64,000 bases of DNA from Todiramphus chloris collaris (lineage: Eukaryota; Chordata; Aves; Coraciiformes; Alcedinidae), in contig JANVCC010010406.1 of the NCBI GenBank assembly GCA_025345505.1, positions 15,837,260-15,901,259 of the forward strand, in the 5' to 3' direction. Below are positions 13,601 to 23,885 of this stretch, in pieces. The notes below the pieces were generated by a model. The model saw only the letters and a program-made list of their open reading frames with translations, made no database searches and was not told where the DNA came from. Made by a program: the position numbers and the translations under genes. Each line of letters starts with the position of its first letter. Position 1 is the first letter of the stretch.

Positions 13601-15034
13601 TTAAGTAATAGATACATAATAAATATGGTTTATTGGATATCTATATATCTCTTTCTTCCTTACTAAAAAATTTTTGAACATACACTTCATCTTAAAGCAT
13701 TTAAAATTTCATAGCAAACTATAGACCTACTTTTTATATTTGAGGAGAAAATAATTTATATTCTGGCTAATTTTTTCATACCTCTTTCTACCACTAAAAC
13801 ATATAGATAAAATTTTGAGTGTTAGAAAGCAGTACAAAATGTTTTTGCTTTGACTGTCAAAAGTATTATTTATTTCCTTAAGTCCTGTTCACCAAAGAGG
13901 ACTATAGTTTTACACGTTTTCAGGGAAACACAATTTTATTAAACTGAGTAATGATAAACTTATATATTTCAGCTGGAGAAGGACAATTTTCCAGCACTTG
14001 AAAGTGTCATTTCAGTATATCTGTGATTTCTACCTCCCCTCATTTTGCTGCTTTGAATAGTGTCTTATAATGCTTAAGTGCATATTGATAACGTAGAAGT
14101 AGGTACAGCAAAAGGACTGTCAAAATTTAACACTGAGACAAAACACATCTGGATGTTTGGACTCCTCTTACTGTTATTAATCGTTTTGATGTTCCTGAAA
14201 ATTTAATCTATTTAATCTATGTTGAGTTTGTTCCTTATGTGATTTTAGAAGTTTAAGTGAGCAATGAAGAAATTACCACATAGGGAAAAAATAGCAGCAG
14301 TGACAACGAGCTCATTGCATGGCACAATGGACAGCATGCCTCTTGTTTTTGAGCTGGTATGTGTTTTATCCATAGTACTCAAAGTCAATGTCATCTTGAG
14401 GAGTACTGACAAGGATGATGAGATGACTGTGCTGGTATCAGATGCTGATACATTATCAGTAAGTGTTTAAAAATGGAAGTGTTTAAAATTTTTTTTATTC
14501 CCCCCCCATATTTGTGTAAGAAATTACTTAATTTTAAGAAAAATAAATACTTCTTATTGATAGCTCTTAACATGCAAATTTTATCACAATCAGTGTCATA
14601 ACTAATTCATAATAAAAGTGATTCTGAAGATACATCATCTAAAGAAGATGTCTGTCATATAACAAATCTCTCTTATGATTTTCAGGACTTCAGGAGTAAA
14701 ACTCTCTGAATCTTTTGTGTCATCAAAGTTTAACCTAGAAATATCAGATGTAACAGATGTATTTCATTCAGAAGAATAAATCCTGGCTCTGATGTACATT
14801 ACAAGATAATATTTTACTCAAGAAAAATCCTGCAAAATATGAACATTTGCTTCAAAAGATATATAATCTATTCAGTTTTCCATTTTGAAACATCTGGTAT
14901 ACTAATGTTTTCAAGGACTATGAGATTTTTCAATTTGAGATCTTACACAAAAGTTGCACATAACAATTCTTTAGAAGTGCATGAGAGAATATAAATTGTT
15001 ATCATTTATGCCAGCCATCAGTAGTCCCAGACTT
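10691..15034. other. AT-rich unique sequence, no gene recognised
   Basis: About 4.3 kb of AT-rich sequence. Short frames such as 12526-12747 on the minus strand and 11550-11750 on the plus strand show no domain I know. A weak candidate exon at 14249-14458 is listed separately. There are short A runs (e.g. 12926-12946) but no named repeat. Confidence 0.55.
14249..14458 (+). other. Weak candidate exon (splice-site pair only)
   Basis: A possible 3' splice site (TTCCTTATGTGATTTTAG, ending 14248) and a strong 5' splice site (GTAAGTG at 14459) bound a 210-base interval. Inside it, an ATG at 14264 opens a frame that runs through the donor, rich in acidic and hydrophobic residues. A TGA at 14258-14260 lies in the same frame before the ATG, so it cannot be an internal coding exon in that frame. 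It could be a non-coding or first coding exon of an unrecognised transcript. Splice-like sites are common by chance, so confidence is low. Confidence 0.15.
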
Positions 15035-16592
15035 TGAAGATAACAGAGAAAGTCTGGAGGAAGGAAGACCTTCCCTTGGTTGAGGAGAATCAAGTTAGAG
15101 ATTAGTTAGGCAAACTGCGTATCTACAGGTCCATGGGTCCTGATGGGATGCACCTTCAAGTGTGGAGGAAAATGGCAGAAGTCACTTCTGGGCCACGCCC
15201 CATCATCTCTGAAAAGTCCCAAAGAACAGGCAAGGTGCTTAAGAACTAGAGAAAAGACAGTGTCACTCCAGTCTTCAAAAACAGCAAGAAAGGGAACCCA
15301 GGAAACTACAGGTCAGTCAGCCTAACCTCCATCCCTGTAAAGATGATGGAACAACTCATTCTGGGTGTCATCGCAAAGCACATGGAAGGAAAAAGGGTTA
15401 TCGTAAGTAGTCAGCATGGATTCTCCAAAGGGAATTCATGTTTGACTAATCTGATAGCCTTCTATGATAGCATGACTGGATGGTTAAATAAGGGGAGCAC
15501 AGCATTCTCATAGGCAAGCTTAGGAATTGTGGGTTAGATGAATAGACAGTGCAGTGGATTGAAAACTGGATGAAATATACAGATCAGGGGGTTGTGATTA
15601 GTGGCAGTTGTAGGCCTGTAATAAGTGGTGTTTACCCAGGGGTCAGTACTGTGTCCAGTCTTACTCAAATTCATCATCAATGACCTGGATGAAGTGACAG
15701 AGTGTGCCCTCAGTAAAGTTTGCTCATGACATGAAGGTGAGCAGAGTGCCTGGCACACCAGAAGACTATGCTGCCATCCAGCAAAATGTGGACAGGCTGG
15801 AGAGCTGGGCTGAGAAAAACTTTATGAAATTTGACAAGGGCAAGTGTAGGGTCCTGCACCTAGGGAGGAATAACCCCATGAACTGGTACAGGTTAAGGGT
15901 AGACCTGCTAGAAAACAACTCCATGGAGAAGGACCTTGGAGTCCCAGTGGACAATGTTATCCATGAGCCAGTAATGTGCCCTTGAGGCCAAGAAGAAAAA
16001 GAGAATCCTGGGGTGCATCAAGAAGAGTGTGACCAGCAGGTCGAGGGAGGTTCTTCTTCCCCTCTACTCTGCCCTGGTGAGGCCGCATCTGGAATACCAT
16101 ATCCAGTTTTGGGCTCCCCAGATCAAGAGTGAGATGGACATAGAGGAGAGGGTCCAAAGGAGGGCTACAAAGATGATCAGGAGACAGTGACTTCTCTGTT
16201 ACAAGGAAAGGCTAAGAGACCTGGGTCTGTTTAGACTGGAGAGGAGCAGACTGAGAGGGTTTCTTATCAATGATTATAACTATCTGAAGGGTAGGTGTCA
16301 AGTAGAAGGGGCCAGTCTTTTTTCAGTGGTGCCCAACAAGAGACAACAGACACAAACTGGAATACAGGAAGTTCCACCTCAACATCAGAAAAGTCTTTAC
16401 TTTGAGGGTGACAGAGCACTGGAACAAGCTCCTCTGGGAGGTGGTAGAGCATCTTTCTCTGGAGACATTCAAAACCCTCCTGGATGCGTTCCTGTGCGAC
16501 CTTCTCTAGGTGAATCTGCCTTCACAGGAGGTTTGGAATAGATGATCTCCAGAGGTCCTTTCCATCCCCTATCATTCTGTGATTCTGTGATC
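15035..16592 (+). mobile_element. CR1 LINE, 5'-truncated sense copy with RT remnant
   Basis: The copy starts near the segment that in CR1 precedes the RT domain (CCTTCCCTTGGTTGAGGAG at about 15072) and runs to the 3' end at TTCTGTGATTCTGTGA (16592). In between are the RT region, the C-terminal domain and the short 3' UTR in the expected order, about 1.56 kb in all. It belongs to the same sequence group as the copies at 40.5 and 51.6 kb, sharing the 'CTCTACTCTGCCCTGGTGAG' and 'AAAACCCTCCTGGAT' blocks. It is broken by frameshifts and stops. There is no obvious target-site duplication, which is usual for CR1. Confidence 0.93.
15125..16300 (+). pseudogene. CR1 ORF2 reverse transcriptase remnant
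   Basis: Translating across frames gives CR1 RT blocks in order: a 'GPDGM' block (about 15136), 'NYRSVSLTSIP' (about 15307), 'QHGFSKGNSCLTNLIAFYDS' (about 15412), a short deleted region, then 'LDEV' (about 15687). The region expected to carry the FADD catalytic motif reads FAHDMK (about 15721), so the second catalytic aspartate of the motif is retained while the first is lost. The C-terminal part follows: 'WAEKNFMKF', '[11 protein letters not shown]' and 'MEKDLGV'. Several frameshifts and stops separate these blocks. Known CR1 RT copies its own mRNA at a nicked chromosomal target; this copy cannot encode a working enzyme. Confidence 0.88.
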
Positions 16593-18217
16593 AATTCGGG
16601 TAGTACCTCTGCTTATTATGTAGTAGTATGGTGTCATACTTGTATTAAGGTATTTTAAGTATTATTGCTAAAGAAAAGATTGTCAAGACACCACCAAAAA
16701 AAAAAAAAAAAAAAATCTAGCATAATTTTCAGCAAATAGATCATAAAATGGTCTCTTTAAGAACTTTATTTGTGGTGACAGCTTATAGTTTTGTATAATA
16801 AAACTTTAAAAGTCCTAAAGGAGAAACTGCTTGTGCTTCTTCCAGTCCTTCACAAGTTTTAGTGAGTGACAGCTCTAAATGACTTAGGTGAATCCCAAAT
16901 CCAGGTACTGATTCTAGTGAAGTCTGTTATTATTCCATGGACAGAAATGAAAAGACTTTCCAGAAGAGGTAGTCCCAAATGGACAGTGTAACTTTTGTAA
17001 GGTAAGAATGAGACACCAGAGATGAAATATTTGATCAAATATACTCCAAACACATAGAGGGAATAAAGCCATTAGGACCATTTTGTGAATAAAGAGAGTG
17101 ATCACTAAATAGAGTGATCAACATATGAGGACACTTCCTTTCTTCAGAAATGTAGAATAATTACACTGACAAACACCCCCTCCCCCTTAACCTGAAAAGA
17201 GGTAGATTATTGTTCATTTTGTCTCTATCAAAGAAATGCAAAAATGCCATCTCAGGCAAGAGACTTCTCTCAAAGAAAATTTAATGAAAACAATTACAGG
17301 GTATTATTACAATAGAAGGATGGTGGGATGCAGTTAATAACTATGCCTGTAAACTTAAGATAAAAATAGCATTGCTATTCAATGTATAAGATGCAGTCAG
17401 TCAACATAGCTCTTATTTGCTGTACAGAAAAAGGTAATAAAGATGGAGGAAAAGAGAAGCAGACATAATTCTGAAGTTTCTAAGCGAGGAAGTCTTGTAT
17501 TTGACTTTCAAATGTGATGAGCTTTGATAGACTATGTGCACTTCATTCCACCTGCAGTTTCTTGGATTCATGCCTTGATTTGTGTCAACTGAGTCACTGA
17601 CTTTTTATCAAGGTGTTCAAATATACAGTGCCTTCACTAACAACCCAAGTTTTCTGTCTCATTATGTGAGACAGAAGAGCTCACTAAGATGTCATTAAAC
17701 AGCAGTTGTTGCTTCTGAGCTTCTGTACTTCTGTGGGTGAGGGTGGTGATTGATTTATCACTATTTTAATAGATACTTGACCTGTGAGTCAATACAAATG
17801 TTCCACTCAGTGGTGGCAGAGGGTAAATGATCTGATTTTGTGAACACAGTAGACTAATACAGGTGCTCTAGTTTTTCCTGATTTCCTGAGAGAGTTGTTA
17901 ACATTTTCTTTTGCTTGGCATTTACTAATCTTACTAGTTAAGAAAACCCTGGTATTCCAAGTTTAAATTAATAACAGTGAAAAAACAAGATAGAGTAACA
18001 TCATGCTCTGATTCCTTAAGTACTAATATTCAGTTGCATTTACAACCAAAGGAAAGAAAACAAAATCATATAGCTAACATGTACATGCACATTTCCAAGC
18101 TTTTTTATTTTTTAGCAAGAAGATAATAAACTCATTCAGGAATATATTTCGCTTGTGAAATGCCTTCTGTTCAAATCATGAACCATGATTCCTAAAATTT
18201 TGTAGGTTAAATCATAC
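16593..18217. other. AT-rich unique sequence, no gene recognised
   Basis: About 1.6 kb without a recognisable coding exon or interspersed repeat. It contains a 20-base A run at 16696-16715, about 100 bases past the CR1 end, and short C-rich pieces near 17175. Open frames stay below 70 codons and look random. Confidence 0.6.
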
Positions 18218-18222
18218 AGGTT
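18218..18222. repeat. Target-site duplication, left copy (AGGTT)
   Basis: AGGTT lies directly before the TG that opens the LTR and is repeated exactly at 18949-18953 directly after its closing CA. Five bases is the duplication length typical of vertebrate ERVL-type insertions. Confidence 0.8.
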
Positions 18223-18948
18223 TGTCTTGGTCTGAGTTAAAACAGAACTAATTCTGTTCAGTGGTTTCACTTTTCAGTTCAGTCCCTTCTGAGGAACTGC
18301 ACTTTCTGAATGTAACAGTATTTTTTGCACAGATAGTGTCTACTTCTAAAAATGATAATGCTCAATGTTTAGAGTTACTAACAAGGATTGGTGTGCAGAC
18401 AAAGGACACCGCTAAATCTTCTGTGCCATATTGAAGGTGCAGAAAGTAAAAGGCCACACCTGCAGGGAGAAGTGGACAGGATAGGTGACCCTAAACTGAC
18501 CAACAGGGTATTCCATCTCATAAATATCTTATCTGGTAGAAAGCTGAGGGATCACAAGGGTCCAGCTCTCATCTTCAATGGCTAGCATTTGAGCACAGCT
18601 CTGTCCATTCCACCCATGATCCTGATCCATGTGTTTCTGAATCCAGTTCCAGAATCCAGCTCCTGAATCTGGTTCCTGTCTGGTGCTGTGCCCAGTCTGG
18701 AACTTTGCCAGTGCCAGCTCCACAGCATCAGTGGTGACATAACTGTTATCAGGGAGGTTGGGTTTGATACCGGTTTTGTATGTACTTGTATATATTCTGG
18801 TTTATTATTTTCATTAAAGCTGTTTTAGTTTTCTAATCACTTAGTCTCTCTCCCTTATTCCCTTTCAGTTCCCCTTTGGGAAGGGAGAGGGGTTAACAGA
18901 AAGCATCTGTCATTTGTATAGTGGCTGACCCAGCTCTAAACCTTAGCA
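18223..18948 (+). mobile_element. Solo LTR of an endogenous retrovirus (bird ERVL-like)
   Basis: A 726-base unit starts TGTCTTGGTCTGAGTTAAAA and ends CTCTAAACCTTAGCA, giving the TG...CA ends of an LTR. A perfect 5-bp target duplication (AGGTT) flanks it. The interior follows the order I know from bird ERVL-type LTRs: a 'GGGTATTCCATCTCATAAATA' promoter-like block near 18506, then the GC-richer middle, an ATTAAA polyadenylation-type signal at 18813-18818, and a GGGAAGGGAGAGGGG stretch before the end. No gag, pol or env sequence lies on either side, so internal sequence was probably lost by recombination between two LTRs. Frames inside it are not genes. The ERVL assignment is inference from layout. 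Confidence 0.85.
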
Positions 18949-18953
18949 AGGTT
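18949..18953. repeat. Target-site duplication, right copy (AGGTT)
   Basis: Exact match to 18218-18222, immediately after the terminal CA of the LTR. Beyond it the sequence returns to AT-rich unique DNA with an 18-base A run at 18975-18992. Confidence 0.8.
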
Positions 18954-19159
18954 AAATAAAGAAAATTAATAATTAAAAAAAAAAAAAAAAAAGAACACAA
19001 GTAAGCAACTTTCTGAAAGAACAAGATAAACTTTAATGGACCAAGGTGAAGCTGACAGGTTTTTAGTTCCCCAGATACTTCTGCTTGATGTCTGAGATAC
19101 AAGGGATATTTGATTTCTTCCAGTTCTTTGACAGTCCAAATGTACACTTCCCCTTGCTG

Positions 19160-19560
19160 GTTCCTTGATTATCTGTGTTAAGTTGTTGGCAATGCACTTC
19201 AGAAACCTCCTGGATTACTTGTGCCCTGCTGCATTGTTCTTCTGATGTACACTGGGATAGGTCAATTCTCCCAGGAAGAAAAGGGCCTACGAGTGTTAAA
19301 TATTCCTCCAGTTGTCTGAAGAAGACCTTATTTACTTGCTCTTCATCCTCAAGACAGCTTGTAGCATATACCTATCACAAAATTTCATACTTTGGTCTTT
19401 ACTAATTTGGCAGGCCAACCATCCCACAAAAGAAAAAGATCCCTAAATCCTGCTTCTCTCCTACATGAAGGACAACGGTCTGATCTTCCCAGTCTGCTTT
19501 TCCATGGCAGCACTCCAGCTTTTGATTATGAAGCCCTTAGTTTTTACATCAGCCATCATG
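19160..19560 (-). mobile_element. Old antisense CR1 fragment, endonuclease region
   Basis: This stretch aligns by eye with the plus-strand text of the antisense CR1 at 46780-47130. The shared blocks appear in the same order: 'CTCCTGGATTACTTGTGCCC' against 'TTCCTGGATTGCTTACACTG', then the gap-rich block ending in CAATTCTCCC against GAAGTCCCCC, then 'GCAGCACTCCAGC' against 'CCAGCACTCCAGT'. On the minus strand these correspond to the CR1 endonuclease segment with the GDFN and YRPPDQ-type motifs. It is more diverged than the 47-kb copy and has no open frame worth noting. The 3' half of the element (RT and tail) is missing, so this is an internal fragment. Confidence 0.65.
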
Positions 19561-20430
19561 CTTTCCTTACTATCTTGGTCCACTGCCTCCTCATTGGATA
19601 GCTGTCCATTCTATCCCTCCCTTCATGTTCATATTTTAATGCTCTTCTTTGAGGTTGCCCAGCCTGATTACAAAGATGTTATTCCCTGATTGGTCAGGTG
19701 GATTGCTTATCTTCCAAGCAATCATCAAAAGAGGTCATATTGTAATAAAAATTTAAACTTTGTTTCCAACACTAAACATGCCGGCAGCCTTTGACCTCCA
19801 AGATCCATTCACTCCACCCCAAGCCCTTCTCCTTCACCAGCAAGACCAAGTTAAAAACATCAGGCATTCAGCCCTTTATCCTCATTTCATGGAGAAACGT
19901 GGTCACTCCTTATCAGCTTCTAATTTCCTAAGCTTATTGCTAATGCCCACATGAAGAAAATGTGTGGCATAATAGTTTGTCCAACTGACAAACTGGACAA
20001 ACCTTGTCAGCCTATCCATGATGTCCCGGACCAAAACTCTCAGCATGGAGCAAATATCCCATGCTAGCAGGCTGAGAGAGAAAACAACATCCACCTCTGA
20101 AGCAGGGAGTCTCCTGACACTATTTTTTCCCCTATCCTGCCAGTGCTGCCGAAGGTCTCAGGCACAGATAGCTCAGAGGCTTTGTTGGGCAGAAGTCCCT
20201 GCCCTTCCTTGTGATGGGGCCTTGAACCTGCTCTGCAGGTCATAAAAGAAGGTGGGGCAAGCATAGACATCTAGTGCTAAAGTTTAGAAGCTCCCAGGCT
20301 TTACCAGCCTGTTTGTCTCCATTTCCCAGACTGACAAACACAGGAGCTGCCTGCTCCTCCTTGGTGCAGATGGAGGTTCAGGCTTTTGTAGTGCAGTGTT
20401 TTGAGAGACATTAAGTTCATGTTCTTTTGT
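19561..20430 (-). other. GC-richer unassigned DNA, perhaps 5' part of the antisense CR1
   Basis: The sequence stays richer in G and C than the surrounding unique DNA until about 20430, then falls back to AT-rich. Its position, directly beyond an antisense CR1 endonuclease fragment, is where CR1 ORF1 and the 5' UTR would lie in that orientation. I cannot align it with confidence to anything else in the window. Short frames on both strands (e.g. 20018-20245 plus, 20064-20270 minus) have no recognised domain. Confidence 0.3.
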
Positions 20431-23400
20431 TATCTTTGATGCTGTGTAGTCCACTGACCACCTCCCACAGGTGTTAAAGGTATTAATTAATAATCTCCTT
20501 GAATCTTTAGACTTGTGACTGAAGAAAGAAGAAACAAAGGCTGCCTAGAAAATATGTATTTGAGGAAACTCAGAAGAGAGAAATGAAGTCTCAAAGTAGT
20601 TACTACAATGATTCATGTAGTCAGGATAACAAGTCTTACAATGAATACAGAGTCAGTTCCTACGCACAGGGGTCTGTTTGCTGAAATGAAACTTTAGCCA
20701 GTCAACAGATTAGTAGAATTTTCTGAGGTAAATGTATAAAACTAGGAATTGAATTAAATTCTGAAAGAACTAGAAAGCCACATGGAGGAAAACAATCAAG
20801 TGGTAAACTAATTTTGAAAAATATGTTTCCAGAAGGTTAAAAATTTTGAAGGAATGAGCTAAAATATTATTTCTGAATTAATATAAACATATTTGCAACA
20901 AACAACAGATTCACAGATAGTTATGTGTATCCTGTCAGGGACCTCTATCAACAAGTTTATGTCTAGTCCTCTGTGACTAATAGGAACCAGCCACTATTAA
21001 CACACCCTTATTGTTGTCTACATATCCTGTTTTTCTATAAAGATCTATCCTTATGGCAAAGAAATTCAGTCACAGATAAAAAAATTGCAACTCACATTAG
21101 TATCAGATTGAGTCAAGAATTTTTCACAATTTGATCAAATATTGCTTATAGAGCTTCAGCAGAAGAAACAGAGAATTTGTCGAATTCTTGGGGAATTACT
21201 CAGCTCTTAGAAATATTCATTTGCAATGAATGGAAGTGCATAGATGCAAACAATTCGACTTGCAAATAGCAAGTATGCATATTAAATCTGCCTGTAGCAG
21301 CCTTACTTTATCCTGACACTTCTTTGGAACACACTCCATATTTGTCTTATATAATAATAATAAAAAAAAAAAATTAAAAAAAAAAAAAAAACAAACCAAA
21401 AAACCAAAACAAACCTAAACCAACAGAGAGAGGTATGTTCATCTGAAGTAATTTGACTCTACATTTTCTAAGCTGCATTTCCATTACTAAAAAGAGACAA
21501 TAGAGCTCACGTTCTGCAAAGAATGGAAGACAGAGTAGAGTAAAAATGTTGTTTCTTTGGGAATGTTTTGATGAAAAATGTTATGAAAAAACCTGCACAG
21601 ATCAATTGGCTGTAAATCAAAATATGACCAGCTTGTGTTAGAAGAACAGATGATGCAACTGGCTTTTCATTTCTGGGGTCTTAAATTTAGTATCTTAACT
21701 CATAAGTACAGATGAGTTATTTAGTCAGATTCTAGCATTAATCTGTTTTGACCAACATTCATCTGGAGCTATTTAAAGCAAAGTGTTGAGATGAGGTATG
21801 AGAGTCTGACATTAATAATCACATGCAATTATTTACATGACACTTGCTAACCATTGAAATCCTGGTCTTAATTTGGGAACTAGTCAGTCTTCCAATTGTT
21901 TTAAAACTTCAGTAACAGGTATATGACTTCTATGTTTTGTTCACTGTGGTACTGCCAGATTAAAGATATTATTCCTCCATCTGACATAACATTCAGTGTT
22001 CTGTTGAAAATATGTTTGAAGATGAAATAAGATACATCTGATACCAACACAATGAATTTTTTTGAAAGCCTGAATACTGCCATAAAATATCCATTTCAAG
22101 TTTCTATTATGCATTGTTTACCTTAATTTACATTAGGCTTGCTCCATATTAAGTAGAAGCAAACTAAACATTTGTAGTAAGACTACTGCTAGAATTGTAT
22201 CAGTACTGCAAAATAACATATTTTCAAAGTCTTTTAATACAGCATTTATTGAATTCAGTGGTGATAATGAATTTTTTATATATTTCCATTAAAGCATTAT
22301 TGGCATATATATGATTTAGGACACCTGGGATTTGTTTTCACTGATTTTACGGTTAGAAAGCTTACTAAGACCTCCAGATTGAGAAATTATCATAGCAACT
22401 GAGATAAAATATGAAGCTGCTGTCTTGAAAAATTTTTATTGCATTTGCAGTTTCTACATGTTCTTTTCTGAGATTTACATCTGAAAAAGCACTTTATAGT
22501 CTGATGCAGAGGCTGTAAACCATAATAACATTCAGGGAAAAGATCTGGATTTTGAAATCCAGAAAACAATACCTTTGAACCAATTACTTAATTACTTCAT
22601 CCACCCACAAATGAAGATAACACTTTTCAGTACATCTGGTCACAAATACAGTGTAAACCAGCCATTCCCATGGAACTGCAAGGTAAGAGCTTTGTTTCAC
22701 TGAATGCCTCCCCAACATATCAATGAAATCAAATTTTGTCCTGTGTGTAGGATAAACATACTGCAAGAATTAGTATTTATACACACAACATTTCCTGTCA
22801 ATATGTTTTTTAAAATTCAATGGCAAAACCTTCTCCCAAACTGCACTATTAGTACATTTGCCTTCATCAAATTTAAACTTGAATTCCTTAAGATATACAT
22901 TTTTAAAAACAGACCTCCTCTATAGCAAGATAACACAGTTTAAATGAATGGTTGGAGTCAGAGGGACTGAACCTTATACAGAGGCATGAAACTACTAAGC
23001 AAACAGGTGCAAAGAAGCAAAATACTCTGCTTTGCAAAGAAATAAAAACTGTTCCTGGGTCCTCCTGATTCCATTCTGAGAAAGCAATGCTCTTAACTCT
23101 GACTTGGCAAAACAAAACGCTAGGTATCATGTTTTCTTTGAGAAGCTGATGTCTGTGTAGGCTACCTGGTTTTAATAATGGTGTAAACATAACAGTGTTA
23201 AGCTTCTCTGAGTACAAAATCCCTTCTCACCCTCTGAAGACTCTGAATAAGTATCAAAGCAACTGATGCAGGCAAAGTACTGCATCAAGCAGATAAATAC
23301 CAGCTGAAAACTAAGGTTAGTGCACTAGCCTAACAAGAAACAAATGTGTGGAAATTTGGTTAAAGATTTATTGTTATCGATCAGAGCAGACAGTTCTGAT

Positions 23401-23749
23401 TATATATACATCAGTAAAGTGGCTGTTACTATTCCTTTGACACACCTTACTGTATATTAAATATCTAAAGGACATAAAAAACTCAAAGATGAAAAAAAAG
23501 GGTAAATAATGTAAAGAAAGTTTTTCATGGAGTACCTTGGTTTACACAATTTGCCATAACTCTCCCACTGATTGCAAAGGGAAGAGCTAGTACAGCAAGT
23601 GTCATGCTTTCTTACAGATTGCTTAGCATGTCTGCACAAACTGAATCTTTGGTCTTATTCTCTTAGCAATTTTTTGAGGGAGTATCATACAGGCAGACAA
23701 ATAACTCTGGGAAAAGGGACAATATTGCATATCTTCTGGTTTTGGTTTT
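20431..23749. other. AT-rich unique sequence, no gene recognised
   Basis: About 3.3 kb of AT-rich sequence up to the assembly gap. The longest frame is 104 codons on the minus strand (22903-23217) and shows no known domain. An A/C-rich low-complexity tract at 21362-21424 is listed separately. No named interspersed repeat was seen. Confidence 0.6.
21362..21424 (-). repeat. A-rich to A/C-rich low-complexity tract
   Basis: Two A runs broken by TT pass into ACAAACC / AAACCAAAAC units with no G. On the minus strand this is the same G/T-rich type as 5405-5574, headed by poly-T. Confidence 0.85.
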
Positions 23750-23849
23750 NNNNNNNNNNNNNNNNNNNNNNNNNNNNNNNNNNNNNNNNNNNNNNNNNNN
23801 NNNNNNNNNNNNNNNNNNNNNNNNNNNNNNNNNNNNNNNNNNNNNNNNN
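23750..23849. other. Assembly gap, exactly 100 N
   Basis: Exactly one hundred N, the conventional placeholder for a gap of unknown size. The left flank is T/G-rich (TCTGGTTTTGGTTTT) and the right flank is a long A run followed by ACCACAAACCAAAA. Frames reported across the gap are artefacts. Confidence 0.99.

Positions 23850-23883
<34 letters not shown>
23850..23883 (+). repeat. Poly-A run at gap edge
   Basis: Thirty-four A directly follow the gap and then pass into an A/C-rich stretch. The homopolymer probably caused the break in the assembly, and its true length is unknown. Confidence 0.95.

Positions 23884-23885
<2 letters not shown>

Noticed and set aside
22903-23217. 104-codon minus-strand frame
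   Set aside because: No domain, no codon bias and no exon context. One frame of this length by chance is expected in 64 kb read six ways.
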